Shown here one piece after another: positions 32,394 to 44,579 of a stretch of DNA of 64,000 bases. The position numbers and the translations under genes were made by a program. The notes below the pieces were generated by a model. That model was not told where the DNA came from. It ran no database searches and saw only the letters and a list, made by a program, of their open reading frames with translations. The stretch is from Jacaranda mimosifolia (Eukaryota; Streptophyta; Magnoliopsida; Lamiales; Bignoniaceae), in contig CM032131.1 in NCBI GenBank assembly GCA_018894105.1, forward strand, positions 18,271,578 to 18,335,577, read 5' to 3'. Positions within the stretch are counted from its first letter, which is position 1. Each line of letters opens with the position of its first letter.

Positions 32394-33691
32394 TAGGGCT
32401 GTCAATGGAGCGGATTTTAATCCGAATTTGATTCGATTATTTAGGATCTTTAACCGATAAAAGATTCGACGGATATGATCTGATTAAAAAAGATCGTAAT
32501 CCGAAATAAATGGAGTGAATATGGATATGGCTCAATCGGATTTATTAATAATCCGAATCCGAAAATATTTAGTGTTATACATGTAAGCCTTGTTTGCTTG
32601 GCTTGATTAGGTGTGATATATACCTAATCAAACCTCTTTTAATGTTTGTTTCAATTGATAAAAGCCCTTGATAAATGGATCAAATTGGGGAATGCTTGAT
32701 TTGGTATTATTAGAATTACGAAGATCAAATAGAGCCTATTTTTTTTATTATCTTATTTTCAATTAAACCTTGTTCCTAATAATGGGGAAGAATGAGGAAA
32801 TTGTGAAAATTTATTAAAAAGTATAAAGGATATAATAGTAAATTTATATATTATATTTTAATTTATTTATATATTAATCTTGTCAACCAAATATAAAATT
32901 AAGATATTCTATCTTAATGGGCTTAAAATGTATCCATTTGCTCATATATTATTTTTAATCACATTATTCAAAGCAAACGAGTCCATATAGTATTATACAT
33001 ATGTATACAGAGGGTCATATAATAATGTCAATGTGAATATTTGGACAAATGAAGTAATAAACTCCTATGCAGTATATCAAATCAAGTGTTTTTCATATAA
33101 ATTGTTATATTTTGAACTTATTGACATTATAATTACATCTCTTGTTTCTCAATTTTTATAACAAAAAATGATGCGAGGAGAATAATGAGTAGGAACCAAG
33201 TACAATAATATGGCAAGAATACAATGCAAATCTCGATTTGATCAAAATGATTTTTTTTTTAAATAAAACTTTGAGTCTATAGTTAGTTGATTGAATAATT
33301 AAGTGTAACTATGTATTTATAATGCCAAATAAGTAATATTATCAACAATGGAACCTAAATGTAATGATTTGATGAATGAATATGAAGTTAAATTCTTTTG
33401 TTGCTTTTAAGTGATCAATAGATTTAAAAACTTATTTATTAATATGTTGTGTATTTTTTTTTTTTAAGGATGATTGTTTTGAATTTGGATTCTACTAAAT
33501 TTTTAGAAAAATAATAAATATATGATGATTTTTGAAATATTTAAATTTGAATTTTTTGATATTTGATGAATATCCGATTTTTATTTGAATTCGAATATGG
33601 TTATACTTATACCAACTACAGATCCGATGGATCTTGAATCGAATTTGAATCCACCATGATTCAATTCGAATTCGATCTATTGATAGCCCTA
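32394..33691. mobile_element. hAT-type MITE, TAGGGCTGTCAATGG family (1298 bp)
   Basis: 8-bp target duplications TGCAAAAA at 32386-32393 and 33692-33699. The left end is TAGGGCTGTCAATGGAGCGG; the right end read inward is TAGGGCTATCAATAGATCG. Its subterminal segment closely matches the right ends of the 38210-38893 and 49410-50326 elements, so these are one family. Interrupted by another small element at 32583-32992. Confidence 0.92.
32583..32992. mobile_element. Small TIR element nested in the 32394 MITE
   Basis: TTATACAT occurs at 32575-32582 and 32993-33000. The ends carry related inverted segments, AAGCCTTGTTTGCTTGG at the left and GGACTCGTTTGCTTTG read inward from the right. About 410 bp, AT-rich, non-coding. 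Confidence 0.5.
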
Positions 33692-33898
33692 TGCAAAAAT
33701 GTCGGGCCAAATTAACTTGCGACGCTCATCGCAAACAAAATGTTCGACCAAGTTGTCAAGTTATGTCTCATCATATTATTCTATATCATGTAATGGTACA
33801 CCATGATTTCCTGCAAGTCTTAACATTTCATTCTTCGGAGAACCGCAGTTTGCTAGTGTAAGGATTCTAGCGTGTGTCAATGTTAATGTCAATACTAT

Positions 33899-35118
33899 TA
33901 GGGGTGGCAATTTTCAACACGATATGATAATTCAACATAATTTCGATACAAAAAAATTGGGTTTGGGTCAATTCATTTTGGGTTGGAATCCAATAAGGTC
34001 GACACGAATAAGAACAAAAAAAAAATGAGTTGGGTTGAATTTTAGATTACATGAACAACTCGAAACTTGATTTTGAGTCACACGGCAACCTGGACCCACC
34101 TGAACCAACTCGAATTAAATAAATAAAATTTAAATTTTTTAGGAGTAAAAATATAAAATAACAAAATAAAACTTGAAAAATTGAACTTTAGCAATATCAA
34201 AAATACTACTTTGGTATTTTTTGGTCTTATTTATTTTCGTAAACATACAGGATAGATAAATATAATTATGTACTGTTTCTAATGGTTATTTTTTGGTATC
34301 CAAGAGGATATAAAAGCTATTATGCAAATAGTTAATAAAACACTGCTTTGACTACTGGATTGTCCTACAAATTTTTTTTAGGCCTTATGCAATGCAAGAT
34401 TTTGCATATGTAAATAGATATGAATTTTTTCTATTGAGAGGTTATAAAAAATTCAAAAGACGTCTCAAGCAAGTTTTGATGATAAATTATCTATCCAATT
34501 AAAATACTTATTTACTTATTTGCTTGATGATATATTTTTATTGATTTATATACTGTTTAATTGAATCAATATAAAATAAAAACATAATGTCATTTTAAGA
34601 AGTTAAAAGAGACAATTTGATTTATACAAAAGATACAAAAATTAAAAAGACTGGGTGAATAAAACTTGAAAAAGTATATTATTTTTAAAAATAAGTTATT
34701 TTGTGATTTTAATATTTTTATAATACTGATAAATACTACAAAATAAAAGGAGCAAAAAGTCTTAAAATCAATATATTATATGATTTAGTTAAATTTTTTT
34801 TAGAAAATTGCTATCGTGAATTTATGATGAGAATTCCTTACTCTTATTTTAATTTATCAATAATTAAGAATAGATAAAATTAAAAGATAAAAATGCCAAT
34901 TTTTTTTTAAAAATTAAAAAAAAATTGAAATAATTATTTTAAATAAGATTGGTAGGTTGGATTGGGTGAATTTGAGTTGGCGAGTTGACCTAATAAAAAT
35001 CAGGTTAACCCAAACCTAATTTGATACTATTCAAGTTGGGTTAGAGTTGAGGAAATTAATGTTATACCGCTACTTCAACCCAATCTGAATCCACCCGATC
35101 CACCCAAATTGCCTACCA
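33899..35118. mobile_element. Degenerate hAT-like MITE
   Basis: The left end TAGGGGTGGCAATTTTC and a right end AAATTGCC near 35109 are inverted. Both flanks contain GGTTGGGTT/AACCCAACC motifs typical of this MITE type. No clear target duplication remains, so the right limit is approximate. Confidence 0.5.
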
Positions 35119-35489
35119 TGACAAGATTAGTTGCCTCGATGCGCAAAAAATATTCCAATTATCTACGTTCTTTTATTTTGGGCTGCGATTGGTGAAATAA
35201 CGCCAATTTTTTAAATCCTGAGTAGTTATCCACAATAATCACAACATAAACAACAACAACAATTTTATCAACATCTATATATTAATGAAACATAGAGTGA
35301 TTCTGATTCATGGGACTGTCTACCAGATCGCCATAAATCACACATAAGGAGGCTGCTTCAACCAATAGAATGATTTCTTAAGGTGACGAACCAACTGTGA
35401 TATTTTATTATAACTATCATAGGAAACGAATCTAAAGAAATCAAACAAAGAATTGTATAATGCAAGCAAATAATTTATTAGACTATATT

Positions 35490-35523
<34 letters not shown>

Positions 35524-36153
35524 CACTTATTTTAGCATTGATATGCTTTGTTCATCAATCACATCAAATTTATGCCTTCCAAGCAAACAAGCTTTAGTGA
35601 TATGATTGTTATGCAGAAAGTCAAGAATGGAGTGAGAATTGAATGAACATTCCAAAGTCTATTACTAAATCTGTGATTGGTATAAATTAAAGATGAAAAT
35701 CTTTATTTTTGTAGGAATTTCCATTTCCAAAAATATAGTTTAACCATTCTTGCCCTTCCCATGGATTTAACCATTCCTAATTCATGAGGAATGAACTTAT
35801 ATTTTTTATTGATAAAATTACCCTCCAAAATTTAACAAAAGATTTTGATTTTTTCAAAAGAAAAAGTCACTTTATAAATATTCATATTAAGTTTCATTCT
35901 TTATTTCTTTATGTTTTTATTTTAATTATAATTTCACTAATATATGTTTAAGAATATTATAAAAAGTATTAAAACATTAGAAATTATTATAAAAACTAAT
36001 AAATAGGAAATAGTAATAAGATTAAACAACCTTTATTTTTCTCTCTAAAAAAAAGGTCAAGGCATCTCCACGCATAATGAACATATACATATATATAGTT
36101 TGAGATATTAATTATATGCACGTTTCTTTTTAAAATAAATAAATAATAATAAT
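35119..36153. other. AT-rich intergenic stretch
   Basis: A (TA)n microsatellite lies at about 35501-35524. No coding or RNA gene seen. Ends in ATAAT-rich DNA that was the Tat-2 target. Confidence 0.5.
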
Positions 36154-37042
36154 TGATGATGGTAAAAATTGTATTTTGATGTATTAGGTTGAAATTGGAT
36201 GAAATCAACCTAGGGAGTTGAAGAGTGAGCTTCTAGTGAATCGGGTCGAGTCCTACAATCAACAACAAACGTCAGGCTAGTCGAGGTGCCCTCGGCTAAG
36301 GCACTCCGACGCTCAAGTCAGTATGGATCGACTAAAGAAATGAGCAGAGGAGTGATGACACATGATAAGAATGGCATACCTTCTAAGAAGCTGGTTGTGG
36401 GCTATTTATAACCTTCTCAAGAGGGTTGAGATGTCCGTGATGCCCCTACTGCCAAGAGTGGGCAATTTGTTATCACATAGGGATCTTTAGGTCTTCTCCC
36501 ACTACTATACTATTCTAGGTGGCGCATCTTTCTCCTCAGGAAAAAGGAGGTACACTGGGGGTGTGCCAGCCTGCAGCCGGCTATAAAAGGTGGCATGGGT
36601 AGAGGCATGCACCATTAATGCGGATGCATACCAACTGACAGATCATTTAATATGATAGGGAGGCTGTCATTTTCCCTTGACCACACAGGTCGAGGGGCTG
36701 GCCGACGAGAAACAACACACTCGGTTGGCATCCCACCAGGGTCTTGCCATCAGGTGTAGAGATCCAACCTTAGCGCACTGAAATCAATCGACCCACATGG
36801 TTGAGTCTTCACTAGCAGGGCCTGACTAGGAGGGTCGAGTCTCAGTACTTGTCAATATCAACTCGGCACAGCGTGCTGAAGTCGATCGACCAATACGATC
36901 GAGTCTCTACTAGTGATGATCGAACTAGGGGGGTGAGTCTTGGTACCTTTAGTCGATCGCTCGCTCAAACCATGACTGATTGTGCCCATTCCTACTCGTT
37001 TGGGCCGCTTTAGGTTCGGGCCTGTTGGGCTATCTTATATCA
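36154..37042 (-). repeat. Tat-2 3' LTR (889 bp)
   Basis: Read on the plus strand it begins TGATGATGGTAAAAATTG and ends CTATCTTATATCA. Rich in GTCGATCGACC-type motifs. Plainly alignable with 47730-48620 but with many substitutions, so it is older than Tat-1. Confidence 0.88.
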
Positions 37043-37245
37043 TGATTCCCCCCCATTTCCTAGTTCTGATCGAGGTACTTGATGTGAAGGAGTGGGAAGT
37101 AGTTATTTACATGGATTTTGGTGGAAGACACTAGCATTTGACCAGGGTTTGGTGTATTTAATGCAGTAGTTACGTTATGTCAGTCGCAGCGCCAAACGGT
37201 GTTGTGTAATAATTACAGTCGTTTCGGTTACCACGCTTGGGTGGC

Positions 37246-37253
37246 TATAAATA
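37246..37253 (+). promoter_or_regulatory. TATA box for the Tat-2 antisense gene
   Basis: TATAAATA in GGCTATAAATAACTG, about 176 bp upstream of the antisense-gene ATG (37422), between the 3' LTR and the gene. Followed by (CT)n(TA)n at 37371-37400. Equivalent to 16299-16305 in Tat-1. Confidence 0.55.
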
Positions 37254-37370
37254 ACTGCAGTGAAAAAATTTATTTCCCCCTTTTACAGCATTCTCAGAAA
37301 TCGATTGAGGTATTCCAATGCACTATAGATTAACCACTTTCTACTCTACAGCCTTTAAACACGTAAGTTT

Positions 37371-37401
<31 letters not shown>

Positions 37402-38209
37402 TTCGATCATTGTATATAAACATGATGTTGAGGGTATTCGACGAGGGCTATAGCCAAGGTAGTAGTAGTGAAACTACGAGGTCTGATAAGGATGCCCTCG
37501 GGTGTGGGGGTTACCCAACTAATGAGTATGACAGCTTCTCGAGTAGTAGTTCGACCTCAAGCAGCACTGGTGATGATAAGCGTGTCGGTGGTGAGTATGA
37601 GTCTGGTCCAAGTCAACCACTTATTTCTCGTGGTCGGTTGTTCACAGTCGATCATTATAACGAGATAGTTTCTAAAATCACTCCGACTGACCTCGTCCTC
37701 ATAAGACGACTTTATCTTATTCCTCTGGAGTACAAACTGACGTGCCCAGTCCCTTAGATAGGATGCATCAACCCTTAAATATTGGCTTAGGTTCCCCCTT
37801 GTACAACCCATAGTCGACCTGTTGAGGGACCTTCGAGTGTGTATTAGCCAATTGCTTCCCAATTGTTTCTCAATCATATACAGCTTTGTCGTCTTGATGT
37901 ACATACACGACCAGCCGGCTACCTTTGCCAACTTCTCTAACCTTTTCCACCTTCCCATGTCCTGTAACTCAGGCAGCACCGAGGAGTCGGGTTGCTATTA
38001 CCTCACTGCTCGTCCTCGACGAAAATTCTTGGTGACCCTTGCGTCGTCCCATGGCCAAGAATGGAAAAATGGTATCTGTATATGCGGGACTTGGGGGTTG
38101 GTTTAGGAAGCATGTCGAGATACCTAGGAATGAGATCCCAAGTTGGCTGAATACTTTTGTTCGGGACTTAGTGTAGTTCGGGCAAATAGAGGCCTTAGGT
38201 TATATTGAG

Positions 38210-38893
38210 TAGGGCTGTCAACGGGTCGGATTTGGACTGGATCTGCCATATCCGAATCCGATAAGCAGAATTCAAATTCGAATCCGACCCGAAATCCTAT
38301 AGAATCTTTGTTAATCAGTATTATATTCGAATTCGATGGATATCCGAAACCTGATTAAAAAATCCGACCCAATTTATTTTTTTCTTTCCTTTTTTTTTTC
38401 TTTTAAATTTTATAAAAATATTGTATTTATAAAATAAATATATGTCATATTTGAATTTTTAATAATTTTTTATTATATATTAGTCCAAATCTTAAATATT
38501 TGAATACTAAACTCCTTTTTCACATTATATTAATGTATAAATGAACTATTATATGTTATTATATTTTACATTTTATCAATATCCCTCTTATTTTTTAGGT
38601 TAAAAATTCAATATTAATAGTGTAATATAATCGTTAATATAGATATTAGGTTAATATAATACATAGATTTTATTTTAAAATATTTATTAATATTATATAT
38701 AAAAATATTAAGGTTCGGATTCGGATCTTTAACGGATCAGATTGCTTAATTCCATATTCGATCCATTTATTTCGGATTTTGAATATTTATAATCGGATCT
38801 GATCCATCGAATATTTTAATCGAATAAAAATCCTAAAATTCGGATCGGATTCAGATCGAATTCGGATTAAAATCCGATCCATTGACAGCCCTA
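38210..38893. mobile_element. hAT-type MITE (684 bp) in Tat-2 antisense gene exon 1
   Basis: Target duplications ATATTGAG at 38202-38209 and 38894-38901. Termini TAGGGCTGTCAACGGGTC and, inward from the right, TAGGGCTGTCAATGGATC. Same family as 32394-33691. Confidence 0.94.
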
Positions 38894-39161
38894 ATATTGA
38901 GGAGAGGAATTTGGTTCTTGCAAGCTTGTCGCCTGATAATTTAGGGTTGCCAGCTGGCGATTGGCTAGGTAGAGCTTTAGTTTTTATTGTTTTATGGCGT
39001 CTGTTTCAACATTATGGTTGAGACTAATGCTTGTTCGTTTTTCGCCTTCGCAAATCAACAAGAAATTATGGACCAAACTAGAGCACAAGCTATGGCTCAA
39101 GCTCAGAGGAATCAAGAGCGACGCCAAGGTGCAGATGCTCAACGAGGTGGTGGGACACAGC

Positions 39162-39856
39162 TAGACCCGGCAAAAAATTACCCAAACCCACGGGTACCCA
39201 AAAAAATACGGGTAATTTTACCCGCCGTCTAATTACCCACCATTTTTTGGCCCAACCCGCGGGTACCCACGGGTAACCCGTGAATAATTATTTATATTTT
39301 AATTTTAAAATTTTCTCTAATTTTTGTAACTATTTTGGAAGGTGTAACACTTTTTTTTTGTTAATGATATCAATAATATTTAAGTGGTGTTTAAACTTTT
39401 AGTTCAAATTTTTTTTGACATAAAATGAAATTTAAATTTAAACTTCGAAATGTAATATAACTTAAATTTAGTATATGTTTAAATATTTAAGTTGTAGTTT
39501 TCAAACCAAAACATTTGACATGCTTTAAAATATTTGTTCAATATAATATTTGAAATTTGTAGCCTCTTTTATTAATTTTATTTAGGTGACAACTAACATT
39601 TAAATAATATTATGTAAATTTAAAAAAAAATAATAATTTTTCTTTAAAAAATAAAAATAAAAATAAAAATAAAAATAAAAATAGTACGGGTACCCGTGGG
39701 TTACCCATTACCCATGACTATAGGTAATGGGTCCACTATCTTGTACCAAAAAAAAAAAGGGTAAATTTACCCGCATAATTTTACCTGCAGGTAAATTTAC
39801 CCAACCCATTATTACCCGCTCTTGGGTTACTCGCGGGCACCCATTTGCCAAGTCTA
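39162..39856. mobile_element. hAT-type MITE (695 bp) in Tat-2 antisense gene exon 2
   Basis: Termini TAGACCCGGCAAAAAATTACC and, inward from the right, TAGACTTGGCAAATGGGTG. The flanks GACACAGC (39154-39161) and TACACAAC (39857-39864) match at 6 of 8 positions, a decayed duplication. Many CGGGTACCC motifs near both ends, as in the large hAT at 7492. Contains an (AAAAT)n tract near 39655. Confidence 0.8.
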
Positions 39857-41108
39857 TACACAACCAGCCTGCGTGCTACCCGCTCCCACGGCTTCACATA
39901 CTCGACCCCCGGTTGCCCCAACCTCCAGTCCATCTCTGCAAAGCAGGAGGGCGGCTCCTAAGTAAGGTGGGCCTGCGGTGAAGAGGACGGCTGGCGACAA
40001 AGGAAAGGATCTAGCCAGTTCGATAGGCCCACCATTGGGTTATGATAGTTTTTGTCATTAAAGTGATAACGAGTTGTTCTAGTTCATCAACCTCCAATCG
40101 CCCCGATTTGGGATCGACATGGCCGTGCACAATTCCATGTCGGTACTTATTGTAGTGCCGAGCAGTGTTTTGTCGCTGAAGATGATGAAAATGACGTAGG
40201 GAGGTGTACTGAGGGCGATGGCCTACCATTCCAACATGGTAAGTATTTGGTTGAGGAATTTTTGAAAATTAGGCATTAGCTCATTTATTTTCATTTTTCT
40301 TTGAGTAATGGTCTCAATGACGTCGATCCAAATGGTGTTGTAGGTGGGCCAGCTTGGCTACCACCTCTATAGGAGGTCGGAGCTCGCTCTTAAGGAGCGG
40401 GATAGGCTCCGAGGCGATCGGGCTGAAGTGGAGATGATTAAGGCTTAGGCCGAGTCCGCCCAAACTTGGATCGAGCAGCTGACAAAGGAGTTGGAGGATG
40501 TCAGAATGTAGCTCGAAGTGAAGGATGCCCAGCTGATAACTGCTGTCACCGAGATGAGCTCGGCTGAGGAGTTGTTGAAGAAGGTCCAAGTGGACACCCA
40601 AACCCACTATAATACTGGTCGAGCGCAAAGTTACAATAGTGTGCTCAATTTTGCTCTAGGAGAGATCGATATGATGCTGCTAAATGTTCGACAAGAGGAG
40701 GTACAATAATTCATGTTGACTTCCGCCTTCTAGGATGCTAGCGTTATCTTCTCCATCGACAACGTGAGGGATCTCTTCAAGAAGGCACTAAAACAGCTGG
40801 AGTTCCTGGGCTATACGATTCATCCCCAAGATAGGCAGCGCCTGAACACCATGGTCGACGAGCAGCTGCATATGCATTTGGATCCTGATGAGGCTACTCC
40901 TGCTGAGGGAGCTAACCCTAATGAAGCTGCTCCCATAAAGGCACCAATATCTGTGCCCATGGCTATGCCTACCCATGTAGCTAGGGTCACATTCGACTTT
41001 GCCAATAACTTTGCATTCGATATCAGAGATGGTAAAGTCAATTTGGCCGAGTACTTCCTGCCAGGTGGGCATCTATTTTTAGTTGATGAGGTGGGTCCTT
41101 CTCAATAA

Positions 41109-41690
41109 GTTCAAAAGGTCAAAGCCGGTGGCCTGGAAGGTGACCAAGTGGCCGAGGAAGTGGTTGTGGTGATGGTGGAGGGTCAGGGTCGAACTGAGTC
41201 AGTTGCCGCGGGCCCTTATTCTTGTGTTTTTTTTTTCGGTTGTAATAGAAAAATTGTTGAAGTTAATGAAATTATTCTTTGTGACTATTGATGGGTGTTG
41301 TATACTATTTTTGCTGTTTATTTTCTTATTTCTTGTTGAATATAGGGCACTACAATCGATGACAAAATTTATTCATTTAAAAGGCATGGAATAACTCAGT
41401 GGAATTAATAGTAAAATTAATCCAAGTTCATGGTCGATTCAGGGATCGACTGTAGTAGGAGCAAAATTAATCCATATTTGTCGAGTTCAAGGCTGATTGT
41501 CATCGACCTCAGGCAAGGCAAAGTTAAGACTTGTAAGTCCTCATTGAACATTATTGGTAGTCCAAATTGTTGTCGAGGTTTGTGCTGAGGACATATGGCG
41601 ATTGTTCATTTCGATTGCGGACCTTAATTGTATGTCTAGGAGCAATCACCATGATTGGCTATGGGGTCGGTGATAAACGTACGACTTGAT
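41109..41690. other. Tat-2 spacer after the antisense gene
   Basis: Non-coding; a likely 3' UTR overlap zone. No independent gene. Confidence 0.4.
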
Positions 41691-42043
41691 TATGTACTTG
41701 GGCTGAGAAACCCCTGATTGCATGGCTCAGAGCTGCCGGTCATTTTGTTGACCTGAGGTTGATCATAAAAAATTAATTCGTTTGTACTCGGGCTGTAAAG
41801 CCTTTATTGCGCGTGGCTTGAAGCCATTTTTGGGTCGATTGCGTGGTCGATCATAAATGATTAACTCGTTTATGTACTTGGGTTGTGAGGCCTGGATTGC
41901 ACGGCTTGAATCTATTTTTTGGGTCGATTGCGGGGTCGATCACAAATGATTAATTCGTTTATGTACTTGGGCTGTGAGCCCTAGATTGCATGGCTTAAGG
42001 CCGTTTTTTGGGTCGACTGTGGGGTTGATCATAAACGATTTGA
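41691..42043. repeat. About 89-bp tandem repeat array in Tat-2 (4 copies)
   Basis: Units begin GTTTATGTACTTGGGCTGTG at about 41691, 41780, 41869 and 41958 and contain GGGTCGATTGCGGGGTCGATCA. Lies between the integrase end and the antisense-gene end, as the 66-bp array does in Tat-1, but is unrelated in sequence. Confidence 0.85.
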
Positions 42044-42219
42044 TGGTGTGAATGAGTAACTGTAGAAATGAAAGCAATTTTTATTAACTTGAATTGATAT
42101 GCTGATACAAGAGGGTGGAGCTTTAAGCCTCTTTATACATTGAAAATTTTCAAATTTGTTGCATTCCACGGTTGAGGGAGCTCTTTCTTGGTCATATCTG
42201 CGAGTCGGTAAGCGTTGTA

Positions 42220-43215
42220 CATTGTTACTTTGACAAAAAAGTATGGGCCATTGCACTTGGGGTCGAGCTTGTCCACGCTCTTCAACACCTCAACCTTTTT
42301 GAGGATGAGGTCTCTAACTTTGAAACTTCTCGGGCGGACACTTTGTTGTAATGCTGCACCATCTTTGACTGATATCTCTGCATCGTTGTGTATGCTTGCT
42401 GGCGCATTTCATCAATTGTCTCCAAATCGAGTTTTCTTTTGGAGTTATTTCTAATTGGGTTGTAGTAGATGAATCGAGTGGTTTGTTGTATCAATTCCGC
42501 TGGGATAACTGCTTCTGACCGGTAGACTAGACTGTAAGGGTTGTGGCCTGTGGCTATTCAAGGGGTTGTTCTGTATGCCCAAAGCACCATTGGGAGGTCA
42601 TTTGCTCAGCTTGCCCCAGTGCCTTCAAGTCAGGTCTTGAGATGATATAAGATTGTTCGATTGGTGACCTCCGTTTGGCCATTGGCTTGAGGGTTTCCCA
42701 CCGAGGTGAAGTGTTGTTGAATCCCTAAGCTTTCACACCAACTCCTAGTGCTCTTGCTCTAAAACTACGTTCCGTTATCGGATATCAATGCTTTAGGCAA
42801 CCCAAAATGGCAGATGATGTTCTTCCATACAAAACTCTTGATTGCCACGTCGGTTATCTTGGGGGCTGCTTCTACTTCAATCCACTTCGTAAAATATTCT
42901 ACAATGACTATCATGAATTTCCTCTGGCCTGTGGTCTTTGGGAAGGGGCCAACTATGTCTATTCCCTATTGATCAAATGGCTAAGTGATCTGCATAGGCA
43001 CCATTGTTGCTGCAGGTCGGTAGGGAATATTTGAGTGTACTCGACAGGACGCATATGTTTTGGCAAAGTCGATTCTGTCCTATAGTAACGTCGGCTTGAA
43101 ATACCCATACTTGATGACCTTATGGGCTAAAGATCGCCCTCCCGAGTGGCTGCCACAAATGCCTAAGTGGACATCGCACAAGACTTCGCGGGCCTGTTCA
43201 GGCTTTAAGCATCTC
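42220..43215 (-). pseudogene. pol: Tat-2 integrase relic
   Basis: The minus strand carries the HHCC-type segment (HLGICGSHSGGRSLAHK, about 43100-43150), the DDE-core context in broken frames, and the C-terminal RFIYYNPIRNNSKRKLDLET ... MQRYQSKMVQHYNK block (42494-42282). Frameshifts and stops throughout. Confidence 0.75.
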
Positions 43216-43301
43216 AAAGGTAATCTAGAAATTAACCTCTTATAAAGTTGGCTATACTCATCGAGGGAAAACTTGGCTGCTAGGCCTCTAATCCGATGCG
43301 C

Positions 43302-43900
43302 CTAGGCCTTATCATCTTGGACTATCCTATCGGCTAAATAAGCTTTTATTTCGTCTTGCCAGGAAACGTGAGCATTATCGATCTGTCCAGTCGAGTGTTG
43401 GTTGGGAACTACTATTGTGGGCTTGTTGGTGACCATAAATGTAATTGTTCTGCTTTTGGTTCCCCTTATCGAGCTGGCAAGCTTTGATAGTGCATCAACA
43501 CGATCGTTCTCTGCTCGTAGAACTTGACTGAGTGCGAATTTCTTAAATTGATGTTGTATTTTCTTTACCTTAACTAGGTAGTTGGTCATTGTATTCTCTT
43601 TTGCCTCAAAATTTCCTTGAACATGTTCTGCGACCAGCTGGGAGTCGGTGATGGCTGCTAACTGTTCGACTCCTCTATTCGCGACCATCCTTATTCCTGC
43701 AAGGAGTGCTTAGTATTCTGCTTCGTTGTTGGTGATAGGGTAGTGTAGTTTGATGGCAAAATCATATTCCTCCATCTACGAAGATCGTAGAGAAATGCCA
43801 ATTCCTCTCTCTAATGAAGTTGCAGATCCATCGATGTGCAAGGTCCACAAGTGAGGAGTGTCATCAATGGGATCATAGAGGTTGAGTCTTTCTGCAACAA
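43302..43900 (-). pseudogene. pol: Tat-2 RNase H relic
   Basis: ITDSQLVAEHVQGNFEAKEN and RVDALSKLASSIRGTKSRT (43688-43302) match Tat-1 closely. The upstream half (WTLHIDGS-like, about 43840) is present but stopped. Unlike Tat-1, the middle of the domain is retained. Confidence 0.72.
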
Positions 43901-44579
43901 AGTTTGCTAATACTTAGGCCTTGATGGCGGTTCGAGGTTGGAAAGTGATGTCGAATTCTCCCAATTCGATGGCTCATTTTGTCAATCTTCTTGAGGTATC
44001 AAGTTTTGACAATACTTATTTCAACAGCTTGTTTGTTAAGACAACTATAAAGTGGGCTTGGAAGTAAGTCCTTAACTTTCTGGTTGCTGTGACCAGGGCG
44101 AAGGGAAACTTCTTGATCTCAAGATAATTGTGCTCAGGGCCCTACAATGGTTTGCTACAGTAATAGACAGGTCGATAGGTTCCATTCCTGGTCGATACCA
44201 AGACTGAGCTGATTGAGACTGATGACACCACTAAGTATAAGTGCAAAAGTTCTTCAAGCTCAGGTTTGGCAAGCATGGGTGCTGAGGAGAGGTAGTGTTT
44301 GAGTTCGACCAGAGCTCGGTCACACTACTCTGACCACTGGAAACTAGATTTCTTAGCGTTTATGAGAATCTTGAAGAAAGGTAAACTCTTATCGGCTAAT
44401 TGGGCAATGAATCTACCTATGGCTATAATTCTCCCAACTAGCCGCTGAACATCCCTGACTGTTTGGGGAGGGGTGATGTCCAAGATGGCTTGAATTTTCT
44501 GTGGGTTTGCTTTGATACCTCTCTAGCTGACCATATATCCAAGAAACTTGCCCTGTCGGACTCCAAAGGTATACTTGTT

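Larger units (their letters stand above)
37422..41108 (+). pseudogene. Tat-2 antisense spliced gene, with two MITE insertions
   Basis: Counterpart of the Tat-1 antisense gene. Exon 1 is 37422-38968 including a MITE (38210-38893), exon 2 is 39054-40238 including a MITE (39162-39856), exon 3 is 40344-41108. Intron 1 (38969-39053) has a GT donor, but the acceptor reads GCAA where Tat-1 has GCAG. Intron 2 (40239-40343, ACATG|GTAAGT ... GTTGTAG|GTG) is intact and phase 0 as in Tat-1. Shared blocks include SRGRLFTVDHYNEIV, QLLPNCFSIIYSFVVLMY, YYLTARPRRKFLVT, EIMDQTRAQAMAQAQRNQER, and VGQLGYHLYRRSELAL at the start of exon 3. Many in-frame stops. Function unknown. Confidence 0.8.

Noticed and set aside
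36149..36153. ATAAT as Tat-2 target duplication
   Set aside because: The right flank is an AAT microsatellite, so any match there is expected by chance.
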